From NCBI RefSeq assembly GCF_004011695.2, contig NC_082409.1, positions 1,674,001 through 1,738,000 on the forward strand: DNA of 64,000 nucleotides, read 5' to 3'. Below the pieces are notes generated by a model. The model was not told where the DNA came from. It made no database searches and worked only from the letters and a program-made list of their open reading frames with translations. Source of the DNA: Ascochyta rabiei. Taxonomy: Eukaryota; Ascomycota; Dothideomycetes; Pleosporales; Didymellaceae. Below, piece by piece: positions 22,622-34,391 of this stretch (within the stretch, counting starts at the first letter, position 1; each line of letters starts with the position of its first letter). A program made the position numbers and the translations under genes.

Positions 22622-24808
22622 ATGTCGTCTCACACTATACCTATGGCCCATACAATGCCGGGTGTTTCTGCTGGCTCGGTTGGCGTAGATCCCGCTTACT
22701 GGAGGACCCACGAACTGTCGAGAGAATATTTGTCTCCAGGGACATTGCATCCGTCACCAGGAGGAAACTCATCCGCCCACGATAGTGCGCAAAGTATAAC
22801 ATCCACTGCACAAACACCACAAACAGATAACAGTCGGAAGAATTCCTCTGTGGAGAACGGACAGCAGAATGGCCAAAAAAGCAAGCAAGCCGCAGCCGAT
22901 GCCAGTCAAAGAGCGTCTGTCGCCGTCGCATGTGTCCCCTGCCGTAGCAGGCATTTGAAATGCGATGGTGGTGTTCGTTGTTCAAGATGTCGAGCGGATG
23001 GAGTCGATTGTACTTACATCAAGTCACGACGTGGATGGAAGGGCAAGAGGAAGACCAAGCGGGAAGATCAAATTTCGCCAGTTGCCATCAACGGCGCGCA
23101 GGTCCCTCAAATTCCCATCAGTAATGGCCATATGGTGAGCAATGGCACCATGGTCACCACTGGCCAGCTACAATCACCCAACTCCTACTACAATGGTGAA
23201 GCACCTATTATGAATCAACTCAGCCCCACAAATGGACTCGGCGTTCAATCCATGCCACCGCCGGCTGCTCCCCAGCAGCTCAACATGAACGGAACTGCAA
23301 GAGTGAATCGGTTCGGTCACCTCGGTCCCGAGACGGCAATTCAGTCGTTCTTCCATTACTTCTACAACTCACATCCGTTTTGCCTACCAGAGCCGCGATT
23401 ACTGGAGGTCTTCAACCAGCGAAAGGCCCCGTTACTAGAGTACGCGGTGCAGTACCTTGGCTCGAGTTATCTTTCTGCGATGCCCACGGAAATGTACAAA
23501 GAAGCTTTAAATCGGAACATCAACAGCGGAAACTATGCAAGAGACGGTTGGTCAGTACAGGCGTTGTTGCTCTATGCCATTGGTCTTCACGCAAATAACG
23601 AAGTTCCGCGAGCAGCTCAAATTTTTGCTGCTGCACAAGACCTGACGCTTGAGGTTGGGCTCAACCGCATGGAGTATGCTCTCATACACGGAGAATCAGA
23701 CCCGCAGTTTGAAGAGAGTTGGCGACGGACGTGGTGGTCGATGTACACTGCGAATGGGATGCTATGTGCAGTAAACCCGGGCGTACAATTCAAGCTCAAA
23801 GACATATTGACAGACGTTCCGCTACCATGCGAGAACGATCAGTACCTTTCAGGGGTAGGTACACCTTCATTTCTGCATTATGTTCTACATGGCCTACAAA
23901 CTCGGCTCGGTGCCGTCATTGCGTCAGGTACCCGCTCTTAGCAGCGCATGTACCGATCTACTGATTCAGAGTCGTAAACACATGAATTTCCTGCTAATAC
24001 CACCCAGCACATCCCTTACCCTGCGACCCTTGTAGATTATGACGACTCCGCTTTCATGCCCACCCTTCCGGTTTACTCGTCCTTCACCTACCTGATTGAC
24101 GCCATCCGCATCCTTGGAAAGGTCTTCGAGTGCGCGCGTCTCGACTCAACTTTTGAATATCACGCTGTTGATGTCGTCGATCAGTACCTCTGCAACTGGC
24201 GTCTGCATCTTCCCGCCAGCAAATTGGATATCGTTAACAATGACGGTGTAGTCGACGAGGTCCTTTTCCAGGCACACATGGTCAACGCAGGTAGCACGAT
24301 CATGCTGCACCGGCCCAGAAGCAATCTGGGCTTCGGCCGGGTGGAAGGTGTGAACATATGTGTGCAGCCAGGCCAAGTCCTCCTACCCACCCAAACTCGC
24401 GAGATCCACACCGCCAAGTGTCTCACCTCCGCCGAAAACATCAGCTCTTTGATCCGCCTCCCCGGCCAACTACTACACCACACACCCTTCTTTACGTGTG
24501 TGGTCGTAATGGCATCTGTCGTCCACCTCTCGTACTGGTCCTTCCTTGTTCCCGATGGGCAAGACGATATCGTCAAGCAGTCGATCCGCCTGGACGTGGG
24601 CGCGTTGCAGCAGTACAGCAACACATGGCCAATTGCAAATGTAGTGTTGGGACAAGTGAGGGGAGTAGCGCACACGTTGTTCAACAGCAAGAAGGCCATG
24701 AGCATTCATCTCTGGAGCAACATCGCACAGGGCGATGTTATTAGGGATGTTATCGAGGATGGAGGCAATGTACCGCCGCAGCAGTACGCGCAGTTGATTG
24801 CACCGTAG
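22622..24808 (+). CDS. Zn(II)2Cys6 fungal transcription factor
   Basis: Two exons, 22622-23854 and 24008-24808, joined in phase 0 across a 153-nt intron, give 677 residues. The ATG at 22622 (MSSHTIPMAH) is the first in frame. The zinc cluster uses C104, C107, C114, C120, C123 and C130 (CVPCRSRHLKC, then CSRCRADGVDC), followed by a basic KSRRGWKGKRK linker. A Ser/Thr/Asn/Gln-rich region precedes the middle-homology, fungal_trans-like region starting near residue 215, with the characteristic ESWRRTWWSMY motif. The splice joins QYLSG to HIPYPATLVDYDD. Binding site and target genes are unknown. It is the first gene on the far side of the transposon nest from the isocyanide synthase, but a functional link is only a possibility. 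Confidence 0.9.
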
Positions 24809-25475
24809 GCCGTTCCCACCCCCCAATTATGTTTGCATGTTTGCTAATGAGTGGGACAGGATGCTCAAGTCGTAGAACTCCTACGATCCCATCGATGCTT
24901 GCGCTTGTCTCGCAAATTTTGAAGCGCTTACGAATACTGTTCTTGCTTTGCTCAGTTGCATATGCGCCTTAGCATGCCCTATCACTATACCACTCCAGCC
25001 TTCTTCTCTCGAATCCAGCCAATAGGCGAAGTGAATCGTTGGCAATGAAAATACACCTGATGACGTGAACGAATGTAGATGTTTGTTAATGAGAAACGAT
25101 TGACTGCTCAGCAGATGAACCTGCGTAGATAGAAGCCAGAAAATGTGGTTACCGTTTCGTATCCAATGTATATCAGGTTATATCATGAATTTTGACAGTG
25201 TCGAAGCGTGTGCATTCACTCAAAATCACTTGTAAAGAGCAGCTGCTGAAACATAAATCGTCTAGTGTTTTCATTCATCGGAAACGCCAGCTAGTCCAGC
25301 GCACCGGTTCAAACCCCTCCATCATTCATTGCCCGTCTTCATTTTCGCTAAGAATGTCCGAAGCTCATGATGTCCAATCGACTATCTCAGATCGCTAAAT
25401 TCCGTAAACCATGTCGTGCACCCATTATAGCGCCAGAGCCACGCGTATGGACTCGACGCGAGTTTATCGTCGTAT
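24809..25475. other. Convergent intergenic region
   Basis: 0.67 kb between the 3' ends of the transcription factor and Ran genes. No gene was seen; expected to hold both 3' UTRs. Confidence 0.5.
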
Positions 25476-26409
25476 CTACAAGTCGGCGTCGTCCTCGTCA
25501 GGCAGGGGCAGACCAGCGGCGTCCTGCATCTCCTTCTGGTACTGCTCGAGAACAGCCTGGTCGACCTGGACCTCGGGAGGAGCCAGAGCTGGGGCGGCGA
25601 CGAATTCCTAGATGTCACGTTAGAGGTTTGAGCTTCGAGACTGCAATGCGAACTATCTTACCAAAGTCTGGTTACCGACGAGTTTCCTGGCAAGCCAGAG
25701 GAAGGGCTTCTCGAAGTTGTAGTTGGATTTGGCGGAGATATCGTAGTACTGGAGGTTCTTCTTGCGGTGGAAGGTAATGGACTTGGCCTTGACCTTGCGC
25801 TCCTTGACGTCAACCTTGTTACCGGTAAGAACAATGGGGATGTTCTCGCAGACACGGACGAGATCGCCTGTATTTAGTCAGCAAATGACTGCGTGGGTTT
25901 TTGGTGCATGACGTACGGTGCCAGTTGGGAACATTCTTGTATGTGATACGCGAGGTGACATCGAACATGATGATACCGCACTGTCCGTTGATGTAGTATC
26001 CATCACGGAGACCACCGAACTTCTCCTGGCCAGCTGTGTCCCAGACGTCGAACTGGATCTGCCCAAGGTTCTTATGATCGTTAGCATGCAATGTCGCGCG
26101 ACTGAAAGGACCGACAAACGTACGGTGGTGAAGCCAAGAGGGTGAACTTCGACACCGAGGGTCGCAATGTACTTCTTCTCGAACTCTCCGGTCAAATGGC
26201 GCTTGACGAAAGTGGTCTGCAAGGTAAACCTGTCAGCTAATATGCTCGATCGCAGGCGGGCTGCCCTGTTGTTTGGCATGCTCTCAAGCAACGTTGGCCG
26301 TTGAGAGCATTTCCGTGTCGTGTACGAGGTCTGAACGCACCTTTCCTGTACCGCCGTCACCAACAAGCACGAGCTTGAAGGTTGGGACCTCGCCGCTTGT
26401 TTCGGCCAT
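25476..26409 (-). CDS. GSP1: GTP-binding nuclear protein Ran
   Basis: Ran is the small GTPase that powers importin/exportin transport and spindle assembly. Five exons (26409-26341, 26216-26124, 26070-25917, 25867-25662, 25607-25476) join in phase to 217 residues, the normal family length. Visible motifs are the P loop GDGGTGKT interrupted by intron 1, the switch region [12 protein letters not shown], the switch [19 protein letters not shown], the base-binding NKVD and [12 protein letters not shown], and the acidic C-terminal DEDDADL tail that senses the nucleotide state. The start is [13 protein letters not shown]. Intron 1 is 124 nt; the others are about 50 nt. As an essential, highly conserved gene it is a good calibrator for splice rules in this genome. 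Confidence 0.97.
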
Positions 26410-27019
26410 GGTTGTGGTCTGTTGTGGTGGGGTAGTAGGCAATGTGTTGCGCAAAATCTGGGCAAGGCGTAATGTCAGCGGCGGTCGGTGGAAGCAGCGC
26501 CAGAAAATTGGCAGGGGAGCAGGCGGACGCACCTCTTTAGTAGAGAGTGGGGAAGGAAGAGACGGGTTGAGTGGAGGGGCAATGAAGAGGTTTGTTTTGA
26601 AGATTTGGCCGGGTGCCACGCTCTCGCGCTCTGTCCGCAACCTGGCCCAAGCGCTCAAGGCAGAGGCAGTACTCCAGGCATCGACAAGGCTGGCTTTGTC
26701 TTAGAAATCAGACAGCGTGTTTGTGTGAATCAGAGCGCTGAGTGACACAGAATCTCGAACTTTTTCTGATGCAGCAATTGAACGACGGGTATCATGCTTG
26801 TTGTCCCAAACCCAATGCGCCACGCAACCAGTACTGCTGCCCACTCGATGCTCCAGCCTTTCCCATTGCAGGCCGTCACGCAAGCCATTTGATCCAACCA
26901 CCGCAATACTTTATCAGAACCGGCCAGTGCGTCCACGTCATCGTCATCTGCTTCCTTGATGGCCTTGACGGTCTTGTGCTGCTCGATAAGCGCCAACATC
27001 CAAGCTGCAGTCATTCAGC

Positions 27020-27929
27020 TTACAAGGGCAGCAAATGGCAACCCAACAAGCCTCGTCCTCCCCAATCCCTTCGCGGTGTAAGCTGCATCTGTACAGTCTC
27101 CGATGGGCCACCTGAGCTGCTAGGCCTCAGGGCTTTGACTGTAATCGGAATCTGGTAGCTGTTAGCTTGTGTATGCAATGCTGTTGACAGCACCTTGTGC
27201 AGGCGGCCGCCCTGCGAGGCGGTGATGCTGCCAACACACCAAACTCGTGCCACTCACTCCCTCATTTTGCGACACAGCCTCAGCTACTCGCCCCAATCTC
27301 TCATGGTTTGTCCAGTCCACCCAGCCAAACTTGGTTATGCTGTCGCCCACTTGCAGGCCGGCCTCATCAGCCGGGCTACCCGCTACCACACTATTGACCT
27401 TCGCGAAGGGCGCCTCTAGAGTCGCTGGGGATGCACCATGTCCTGCCTGTGCCTGGCGTGTTGCAGCGGGGCTGCTCTGTGCCTGCTCCGCGAGTCGCGC
27501 ATGGTGCTCGTGCAGGCCCTTCTCAATGCGTGACATGAGGTCTTTGTAGTCGTTCTTGAGCCGTATTATGCGCGCTCGAGTCGTTCGTACTGTGTTGCAT
27601 AGTCAGACATGGCCGTGTGCATACTGTACATGACATGGGGTGGCCTACTCTGAGGGACATCGATGTCACTGCGAGGGAAGCCATCGAAAGTGGTAAGGCC
27701 AGTGCTCATGTTGACACCATGCTGCACAGCAACAGTTAGCCCCAACTTGCCTCTCTGAGTGTCGGGAACGTACCGAATCCAGGACTTGCCCCAGGGCTTT
27801 GAGCTCTGTCTCAACCCTGCCCCTCTCTGCAATGAGCTCCTGCAGCGAGAGCTGCTCCTTTGGCACTCCATTTGTGTAGCCTCCAGATGTTGGCCCTGAA
27901 GAGACGGTAGGCGCGTGAATATCGTCCAT
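27020..27929 (-). CDS. NAS2: 26S proteasome assembly chaperone Nas2 (p27/PSMD9)
   Basis: Nas2 is a PDZ-domain chaperone that holds the C-terminus of an Rpt ATPase subunit during assembly of the proteasome base. Four exons (27929-27774, 27721-27649, 27589-27258, 27151-27020) join in phase to 230 residues. The N-terminal helical part contains LQELIAERGRVETELKALG; the middle carries MSTGLTTFDGFPRSDIDV, a region typical of this family; then comes the helix RTTRARIIRLKNDYKDLM. The PDZ domain begins at PFAKVNSVVAGSPADEAGLQ with QVGDSITKFG, and the protein ends in LTPRRDWGGRGLLGCHLLPL, a hallmark C-terminus. The last intron (106 nt) uses a GCTAAC branch point. A small ORF just downstream at 26730-27014 is not included. 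Confidence 0.93.
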
Positions 27930-28579
27930 TGTGCAAGTGTTTGGCTATTGGTGTGGCGGGATCTCAAAGTCGACGCTACTGAAGGACTGCATGCGTGGGG
28001 GTGGAGCTCAAGACGCGGATACGCTCAAAGACGAACGCGGGGTTCGCGCGGAACTGCTACCTGCCTGACGTCTACCATGATCCGTCTATCTTCAAGAAAT
28101 TTCATTGAAAGACACAGCATCTGCGCCAAGTCCTAAGGAGCTCGTTCTGGCAAACGATACTGCCATCATGCTGAGCATCGAGTTAGCAGCCTCTATTGGC
28201 AACTTCTTCGTGACGGCGACCTGCTCCTTCCACTGTTACCACGCGGTTCCACGGGCGCTCCCAGGGGCCCTCAGCAGCTTCAACCATGGCGCCGGCTCCT
28301 CTGCACTTGTACAATGCTGAAGTGACCCTTCTGCATGCTATGCTTACATGCGGTCAAAGCAAACATCTCACTTTCTCTTGCGCTTTCCTGCGTCAAGCTT
28401 GGTGCTTTCTCTCGCAGCAGCCATACATCCTCATGTTGCTCTTCTTTACTCCAATGCTCCATAGCAGTCTCGTCTCCCCTTCACCCATTGCCGTGCACCA
28501 ATTCTATTCATCTCACATGCCATCCCACACTCCCATACTCCTCCTATAGCAAGTGCCCTCGCGCACCCTGGACATCGAC
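27930..28579. other. Divergent promoter region NAS2/RhoGEF
   Basis: 0.65 kb between divergently transcribed genes, rich in pyrimidine tracts (CT-rich near 28480-28550) before the RhoGEF start, as is common for fungal promoters. No separate gene was seen. Confidence 0.5.
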
Positions 28580-31500
28580 ATGGCTTATATGCTGTCTCTG
28601 CGACCGCACAGCCCGCTCAAGCGCTCCTTCAGCGATAAACCTTACCTGCAATCTTGCTCTCCCCTGAAAGAGTCTTTTCTTGCGCCCCTCAGCGATATCA
28701 CCACTCGCAACGCGTCTGCATGTTCTCTATATACCCTTGGCTCGAACAGGTCCAACATCTGGACTCGTGGAAACGAAAATACTCCGCCTCTCACGTCGCA
28801 GTCCCTACTTGACCTTGTACCGGAACAACAGGGCTACATCCTCACTGTTCAGAGCCTAGATGTTCGAAACCTCGAACATGAACCTCGGAAGCGTAACTGC
28901 GGCGTGGATCGAGCACCACCATCGTTGTCCCGCCCTGCAGCACTTTTCGTTCTGTCTTCAAAAAAGAGCAAGGGCCTACAAAACATGAAGAAGTCCTACT
29001 TCGGCAGCGAAAGCTCGGTAGAAGACACAGATGTTGATGACGACAACATTGAAGAGTCGGAACTGTTCAATCTGCGCGAGGCCATCCACGTACCTTTGCC
29101 TGGAGTATGTTTTCCGGACGAAACTCGCGATGAGCAGCAAGACGTCCGAAAAGCCATACCTTCGTCTGTTCCAGCTGAATCGAAACCATTCCGTCGATGG
29201 ATGAGTACCTTACGTCGGCGGCACCTTCAACGTCGCAAGAAGCTAGAGATGTCTTTGGATGGTGCAGAGGAAGTCCCAGTCCTTTGTTCGCCTTTACAGA
29301 TGTCGACTGACTCCGCACGAAGAACATCAGAGTCGATGACATCTTCCATGGGCTTTGTCACCACAGTCAAAACTACTTCATTGACAATTGGTAGCACAAG
29401 CATCGCGCCAACGTCCGAGAGAGGCCTGCATAACAAGACCAGGCTAGGCAACAGAAGCAGCAACATTGACGCTCGCCGGTCAATAGAGGGTCACCGCGGT
29501 GTTCTAGGCCCAGTCATTGATGAGAGTGCATGGCTGAGATCATTGCAGCGTCGCAAAGTGGTAGAAGAATTGATCGCTTCAGAAGAAAGCTACATCGCCG
29601 ACCTTAAAGTTCTCATCAATGTCAGTCAGCTTCTCAAATACTCTACTAACATCCGCTAATACAGTCAACAGGACTACTTCATGATTCTTACCGCCCTTCC
29701 TGCCCTGCCTGGCCACACGAAGTCATCCATACAGCAAAACATAACCCAGATCCTGCAGCTTCACGAAGACCTCCTTGCAGCATTCCAACAAGCTGTCCCT
29801 CAAGCAGACTTTACCAAGAGTGCGCAGCAAGAGACTTACCCTGTAACAAAGGCCAAGCATATCCGTTTCCACAGCGCAGACATCTTGCCAGGTCGCTTAG
29901 GTGAACACAAGGCCACGCGACGCCTGAGGCATTCCTTAGAAATTGGTCGATCCCCAGATAGAAGGCCTCGAGGCTTGGTCACAGACACGAAAACAGTAGG
30001 AAGCATTGCCAAGATATTCAACCGACATGTAAGTGCTACAGCCTTCTAGCTACCATACATGCTTACCGTGTTTAGATGAGGCGATTCTTTGCTTATGAAG
30101 AATATGGTGCGCATTGGACGACAATGTCTTCTGACCTTACCACCATGTGCAAAGGGTTGCACGGCTGGCAGGAGTATGAACGAGGGGTGGAAGCACTACA
30201 GAAGGTCGTTGCTTCTGAGAATAACCGCGAGTCCGGCAGCAAGAAAGCTTTGAGCTTTGCTGATCTGTTGATCAAGGTGACTGAAATCTTTTAAGTCCCC
30301 TACCGCTTACTGATTGTAATATTCACAGCCAATCCAAAGAGTGTGCAAGTATCCCCTACTATTCGATGACCTCTGCCGCCAAACACCTGTGTGCGACGAT
30401 CCAGAAGCTCACGCTGAGTTGGAGAAGGCTCTGTTCCGATTGCAAGAGACCATCCGTGAGGTCAACAAGGCAAAGGACGACCCGAAGACCCGCCGACTGA
30501 TCGAGATTACCTGGCAACTGCAGGACAGACTTTTATTCCAGGAACATGTAGGCTGCATGTTTTTTGGCTGCTGGACACTACTGATGTACTGTAGGCGATT
30601 TCTCGCGCGCTCGTGTTTCGTCTGCTTGGACACGTTCTTCTATGCGGCGTCCTACATGTAGCGTACCAGACCCCGGAGCGTGTGAAGGGACAATACATGG
30701 TCTGTGTATTGTACAAATCCTGCCTTATACTCGCAACAACCACTCGGTCCTACTCGTCGTTCACTGTGGTTGCCTGCATCGGCCTGGCAAATGGCAGTAT
30801 TGAAGAACCAGACAACGGCCGGGGTATGTTTTGCCAATGACCGTGCACAAGGGTTGTATGAATAACGTCAGTAGGTATCCAATGTCACACTGCCTTTCAT
30901 ACCTGGAAATTCGTGTTCGAGCACAACCATCGACTGCACGAAATTATCATGACCGCCTGCTCGCCCCAGGAAGAAGCGGCGTGGAAAATGCAGCTACACG
31001 AACGCATTGTCTGCGAAACGCACGATTTCGTCGAAGGACAATCCACTATGCAAGAGATGTTCTCATGCTTGAGCTTAGACATCAAGTCTCTTGGGCAAGT
31101 GTTCGGCCATGCAGACAGCCTGGTGCGGCGCATGTCTGTACATCGAGCTGCGACGCTAGGTGCGAAGACCAACCTGACGCAAATCATTATCAGAAATACG
31201 CAGGCCCAAAAGCCGCCAGAATCACTACCCACGTTCTCGCCGGGTGTAGTGGCTCGCTCACAGTCACTTCTATCTTCGAATCACGTTCCTACTTTGGCTC
31301 CAAGAAGAACCGAGCGCATTCGGCTTGAAACCGCGCTGGAAGACGTTTGGACTAAAGACCTTCTACCTTACCCAGGGTTATCAAGCCGAAGGGTCGAACA
31401 TCAGATACGTGCTTCAGCAAACTCAGTGATGCGAAAGCTTAGCATGGCGAGCATTGCCAGCAACTTCTCACGCCGCTCGCCAAGCTTTTCAAGCATGAGC

Positions 31501-32016
31501 AACAGTCGCTCAGAAGACTCATACGGCAGTAGGGTACACAGGGTGTCACATGGAAACCTCCGTGCAGCTCCAGTGTCAGATCGCCGACCAGCTCCCGCAG
31601 TTGTGGACTTTCATAACGCGCCAGCGGCCTTCCTACCTGCTGACTTTGAGCTCCAAGACACGCGACCGTCCAGCCGACGTAAACGCCTAGCAGACCGAGC
31701 AAGAGGAGCAGAGTGCTTGACAGAGAAGCCTACGCCGGCTAGACCGAAGCGGACGCGACGACTCTCGTCTCACATCATCAGTCTTCCACGAAGTGAGTCC
31801 AGTACGCGAGTCTACGCAAGGTCTACGTCCCACGGTTCTAGCGCGACCGTTCTGCTTAGACCTGAATCTGCTGTCGAGTCGAAGAACCAGGAAAATGAAA
31901 AGCTTAAAAGGAAGGGAGACAGAGAGAGTGGGAGCTCAGTAAGAGAAAAAATTGGTACGACGCCGTCAAAAAAGTTTTCGAAGAGCAAGAGCAAAATCTT
32001 CAAGTTCTGGGTATGA
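28580..32016 (+). CDS. Rho guanine nucleotide exchange factor (DH-PH)
   Basis: Six exons (28580-29620, 29672-30028, 30076-30276, 30329-30547, 30595-30823, 30875-32016) join in phase to about 1062 residues. The first in-frame ATG is at 28580. The N-terminal 320 residues are Ser-rich with basic patches and look disordered. The Dbl-homology domain starts at KVVEELIASEESYIADLKVLIN and continues through IFNRHMRRFFAYEEYGAHW and the signature PIQRVCKYPLLFDDLC. A PH-like region follows: RVKGQYMVCVLYKSCLILA, then TWKFVFEHNHRLHEIIM and SPQEEAAWKMQLHERI. The C-terminal third is basic, Ser/Arg-rich, ending KSKSKIFKFWV. Such proteins load GTP on Rho-family GTPases in cell polarity, septation and wall integrity. 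The target GTPase is not readable from sequence. Confidence 0.92.
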
Positions 32017-32809
32017 TGAAGAAAGTCTTGACTTCGTTTGGATTCAACACGAACATCCTCTCGTTGACTTATAGAATCGCAATTCTCGATGTACTTGTTG
32101 GCCGAATGCGCGCGAAAAAAAGTTGGAATAAGAACGATTATTACAATGTCACGACTGCCTTGCGACTGGCAGAAACGTATGGAGAAGCATGTTATCGGAA
32201 CAGCGGCATTGGGGTAACGGACCGAGATAGAAGAACGGCACTTCTGCAAGGCACACCCGCATGCCACGTTTGAGTTTGAGATGAGATGACGTCACTGCAT
32301 CATGGGCACGATCCTACACAGTAGGTGCTTTAAGACATAGGTTTGGACAGCATTATTTCAAGCATAATTGAAGCATCGAGTGACAAAACATTGACGCGAA
32401 TTAACCAATTGCTGTGACACTGTTACACAGTGACATCAGGATTCGATTCCATTATTTATTGGACCACATCCATCGTTTGTGAGATCACTTCGCAGATGAA
32501 AGCCGAGCGTTGCGTGTGTGCCTTGGCCACTCACCGCCCTTGGATTTGGGTAGTTTCACGATCTAGCTAGAGCCTCATGCCTCACGCAATCCTGCAAGAG
32601 AAGGTGAGAGAACGGGGTTGCTTGTAACAAAAAGGACACGTGCTTGGCATGACGTAGTCGACGGGCCCGAGCTCCCAAGCTGTAAATACCCCTCCAGAGC
32701 TCCGTCTGCAACCCCTCTATCATAACAATTCACTCAGCTTTCACGTCTTACTACAAACCCTTACATACACCAAACCACTTTCTCCAGACTTCAATACACA
32801 TCACACATA
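32017..32809. other. Intergenic region and promoter of RTC3-like gene
   Basis: 0.8 kb. Just upstream of the RTC3-like gene it holds a CTGTAAATA stretch next to CCCCT near 32680-32690, the core of a stress-response element, but one copy is weak evidence. No gene was seen. Confidence 0.45.
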
Positions 32810-33296
32810 ATGGCTCGCGGCGATGCTTCCCAGACCAAGGTCCACTACAAGGGCAAGGCCGAGGACTTCGTTGTCTTCGTCGACAGCTCTGAGGCCGTTC
32901 AGAACTGGAAGCAGGACTCCAGCATTCCCCTCGCACAGGTCGTCAGTGGCTTTAAGGTCTTTGTTACTGACAAGTAAGTCTGCTTCGGCTCCGCTTGTCA
33001 AGACATAGCTCTAACACATACATTAGCCATGGCACCCAGGGTATTTTCAACACAGCAAGCAAGGGCACACTCGAGAACGAGTTCGGCACCTCAAATGAGG
33101 ATGAGATCCTGAAGCAGATCCTCCAGAAGGGTGACGTTCAGACGACACAGGTACGTCATGACATCACGCGATCAGACAGCATCTTGTCCATCGCTTTTGG
33201 CAAGCTTCAAAATATGAGCAAGCACTAACGTTCATGCAGAACTCCGAACGCCAGGGTGATACCAACGATTCCAAGGGTGCTATGGCTGCTCATTAA
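32810..33296 (+). CDS. RTC3: SBDS N-terminal-domain protein, Rtc3-like
   Basis: Three exons (32810-32973, 33027-33150, 33240-33296) join in phase to 114 residues, close to yeast Rtc3 (111). It contains only the N-terminal domain of the Shwachman-Bodian-Diamond family: VHYKGKAEDFVVFVDSSEA, IPLAQVVSGFKVFVTD, then HGTQGIFNTASKGTLENEFG and EDEILKQILQKGDVQT. It therefore lacks the parts Sdo1 needs for ribosome maturation. Yeast Rtc3 is linked to RNA metabolism, stress and telomere capping phenotypes, but its molecular role is not settled. The short polar tail ends in MAAH. Intron 2 is 89 nt. Confidence 0.9.
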
Positions 33297-34391
33297 GCGA
33301 TTCTTACGACTCGATTACTCACGATTCGATGACTACAAATGGCGACTGTCGGAACGGGTATTAGCTACCTGAGCTTTACTGCCACGCCTGGAAGATTGGC
33401 AATGGGCACATACATATGCTGCACTACCTCTGCTGGAACGCGAGGGCAGCCAGATATCTACTGAGATATTTAATGAAAGTAAACCACCTTTCCAAACCAT
33501 TATCATTATTAAGATGCACGTGATTAGGCACACATTTACTCTGTGCACTGACGGTTATCAACATTCCTGCATTTAGCCTGCGTGTACTCCGTTCCCTCTA
33601 TGTAATGCACATGTCCCAATGTCGGCGCTGCAGTTGATCGGCGTTCCGGTCATCTAAGAGTTTTCTATGCTAGTTGTCGTGGACCTTGCTATTCGACAGA
33701 GAACTAGGCTTGAAAGAGCCAGGCCATCCATTCCCCGATTGTTTCAAACTCCAATTCTTCTTGGCGTGCCTCTTGCACAAGGCGCAATGAATTCTCATCT
33801 TCGTGATTCGAGACAAGTTCACCGATCTTCCAAAACAGGTTAGATGCCGCAGCCTGGATACGTACGCACTCGCACAGGACTTCTCGAGTGTCTGCTTGCT
33901 GTCTAAACCGGCCAGCCGTTTGAAATCTGCCGACAGCTGCGGAAAAACCAAACACTGTTCAGTAAACGTGCCCGTCTCAGCCTAGTCACCCCTCTTTGCA
34001 TTATCCCACAGGGAACCACATGTAGGTGGCGCAGCACTCTGGTCGCACCCTTGATTGACCTTTCACCCGAGCCTATGATCTTCTTCCGAGTATGCATGCG
34101 AGTTGAGGGATCGTTGAAAGATCCTAGTTGCTTGGCCGCCTTTATTGCCGAATGCCTGCTGACGGCGATCTGTGAACGGGTGTGCTGTGTACGAGATGTT
34201 TGGTCGCAGATCAATGATACTTCAAGAAGCCGGCCATACGCAAGTAAAAATGATACAATATAAAAGCCAGTCATTCATCGCACGTATCTCTTCTGTAGTT
34301 AATGCTCTCTGAGTTTAACAGAGTTTTCACTTAAAAAGCTATTCGTCCAACCATACATTCTCGCTTCTCTTCATCCACTCCTGCCTTCACG
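33297..34391. other. Intergenic region
   Basis: 1.1 kb between the RTC3-like gene and the ATPase pseudogene. It includes a possible short gene remnant on the minus strand (listed separately). Otherwise nothing was recognised. Confidence 0.45.
33704..33955 (-). pseudogene. Possible remnant of a protein-coding gene (C-terminal fragment)
   Basis: An 83-codon ORF whose text looks protein-like: LCECVRIQAAASNLFWKIGEL, a helical heptad-like stretch, then SLRLVQEARQEELEFETIGEW and a stop soon after. No upstream continuation or start was found. I do not recognise the family. It may be a fragment of a lost gene or chance. Confidence 0.25.

Noticed and set aside
26730..27014. 94-codon ORF directly downstream of NAS2
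   Set aside because: It lies where the NAS2 3' UTR should be, has no family resemblance and no promoter space.
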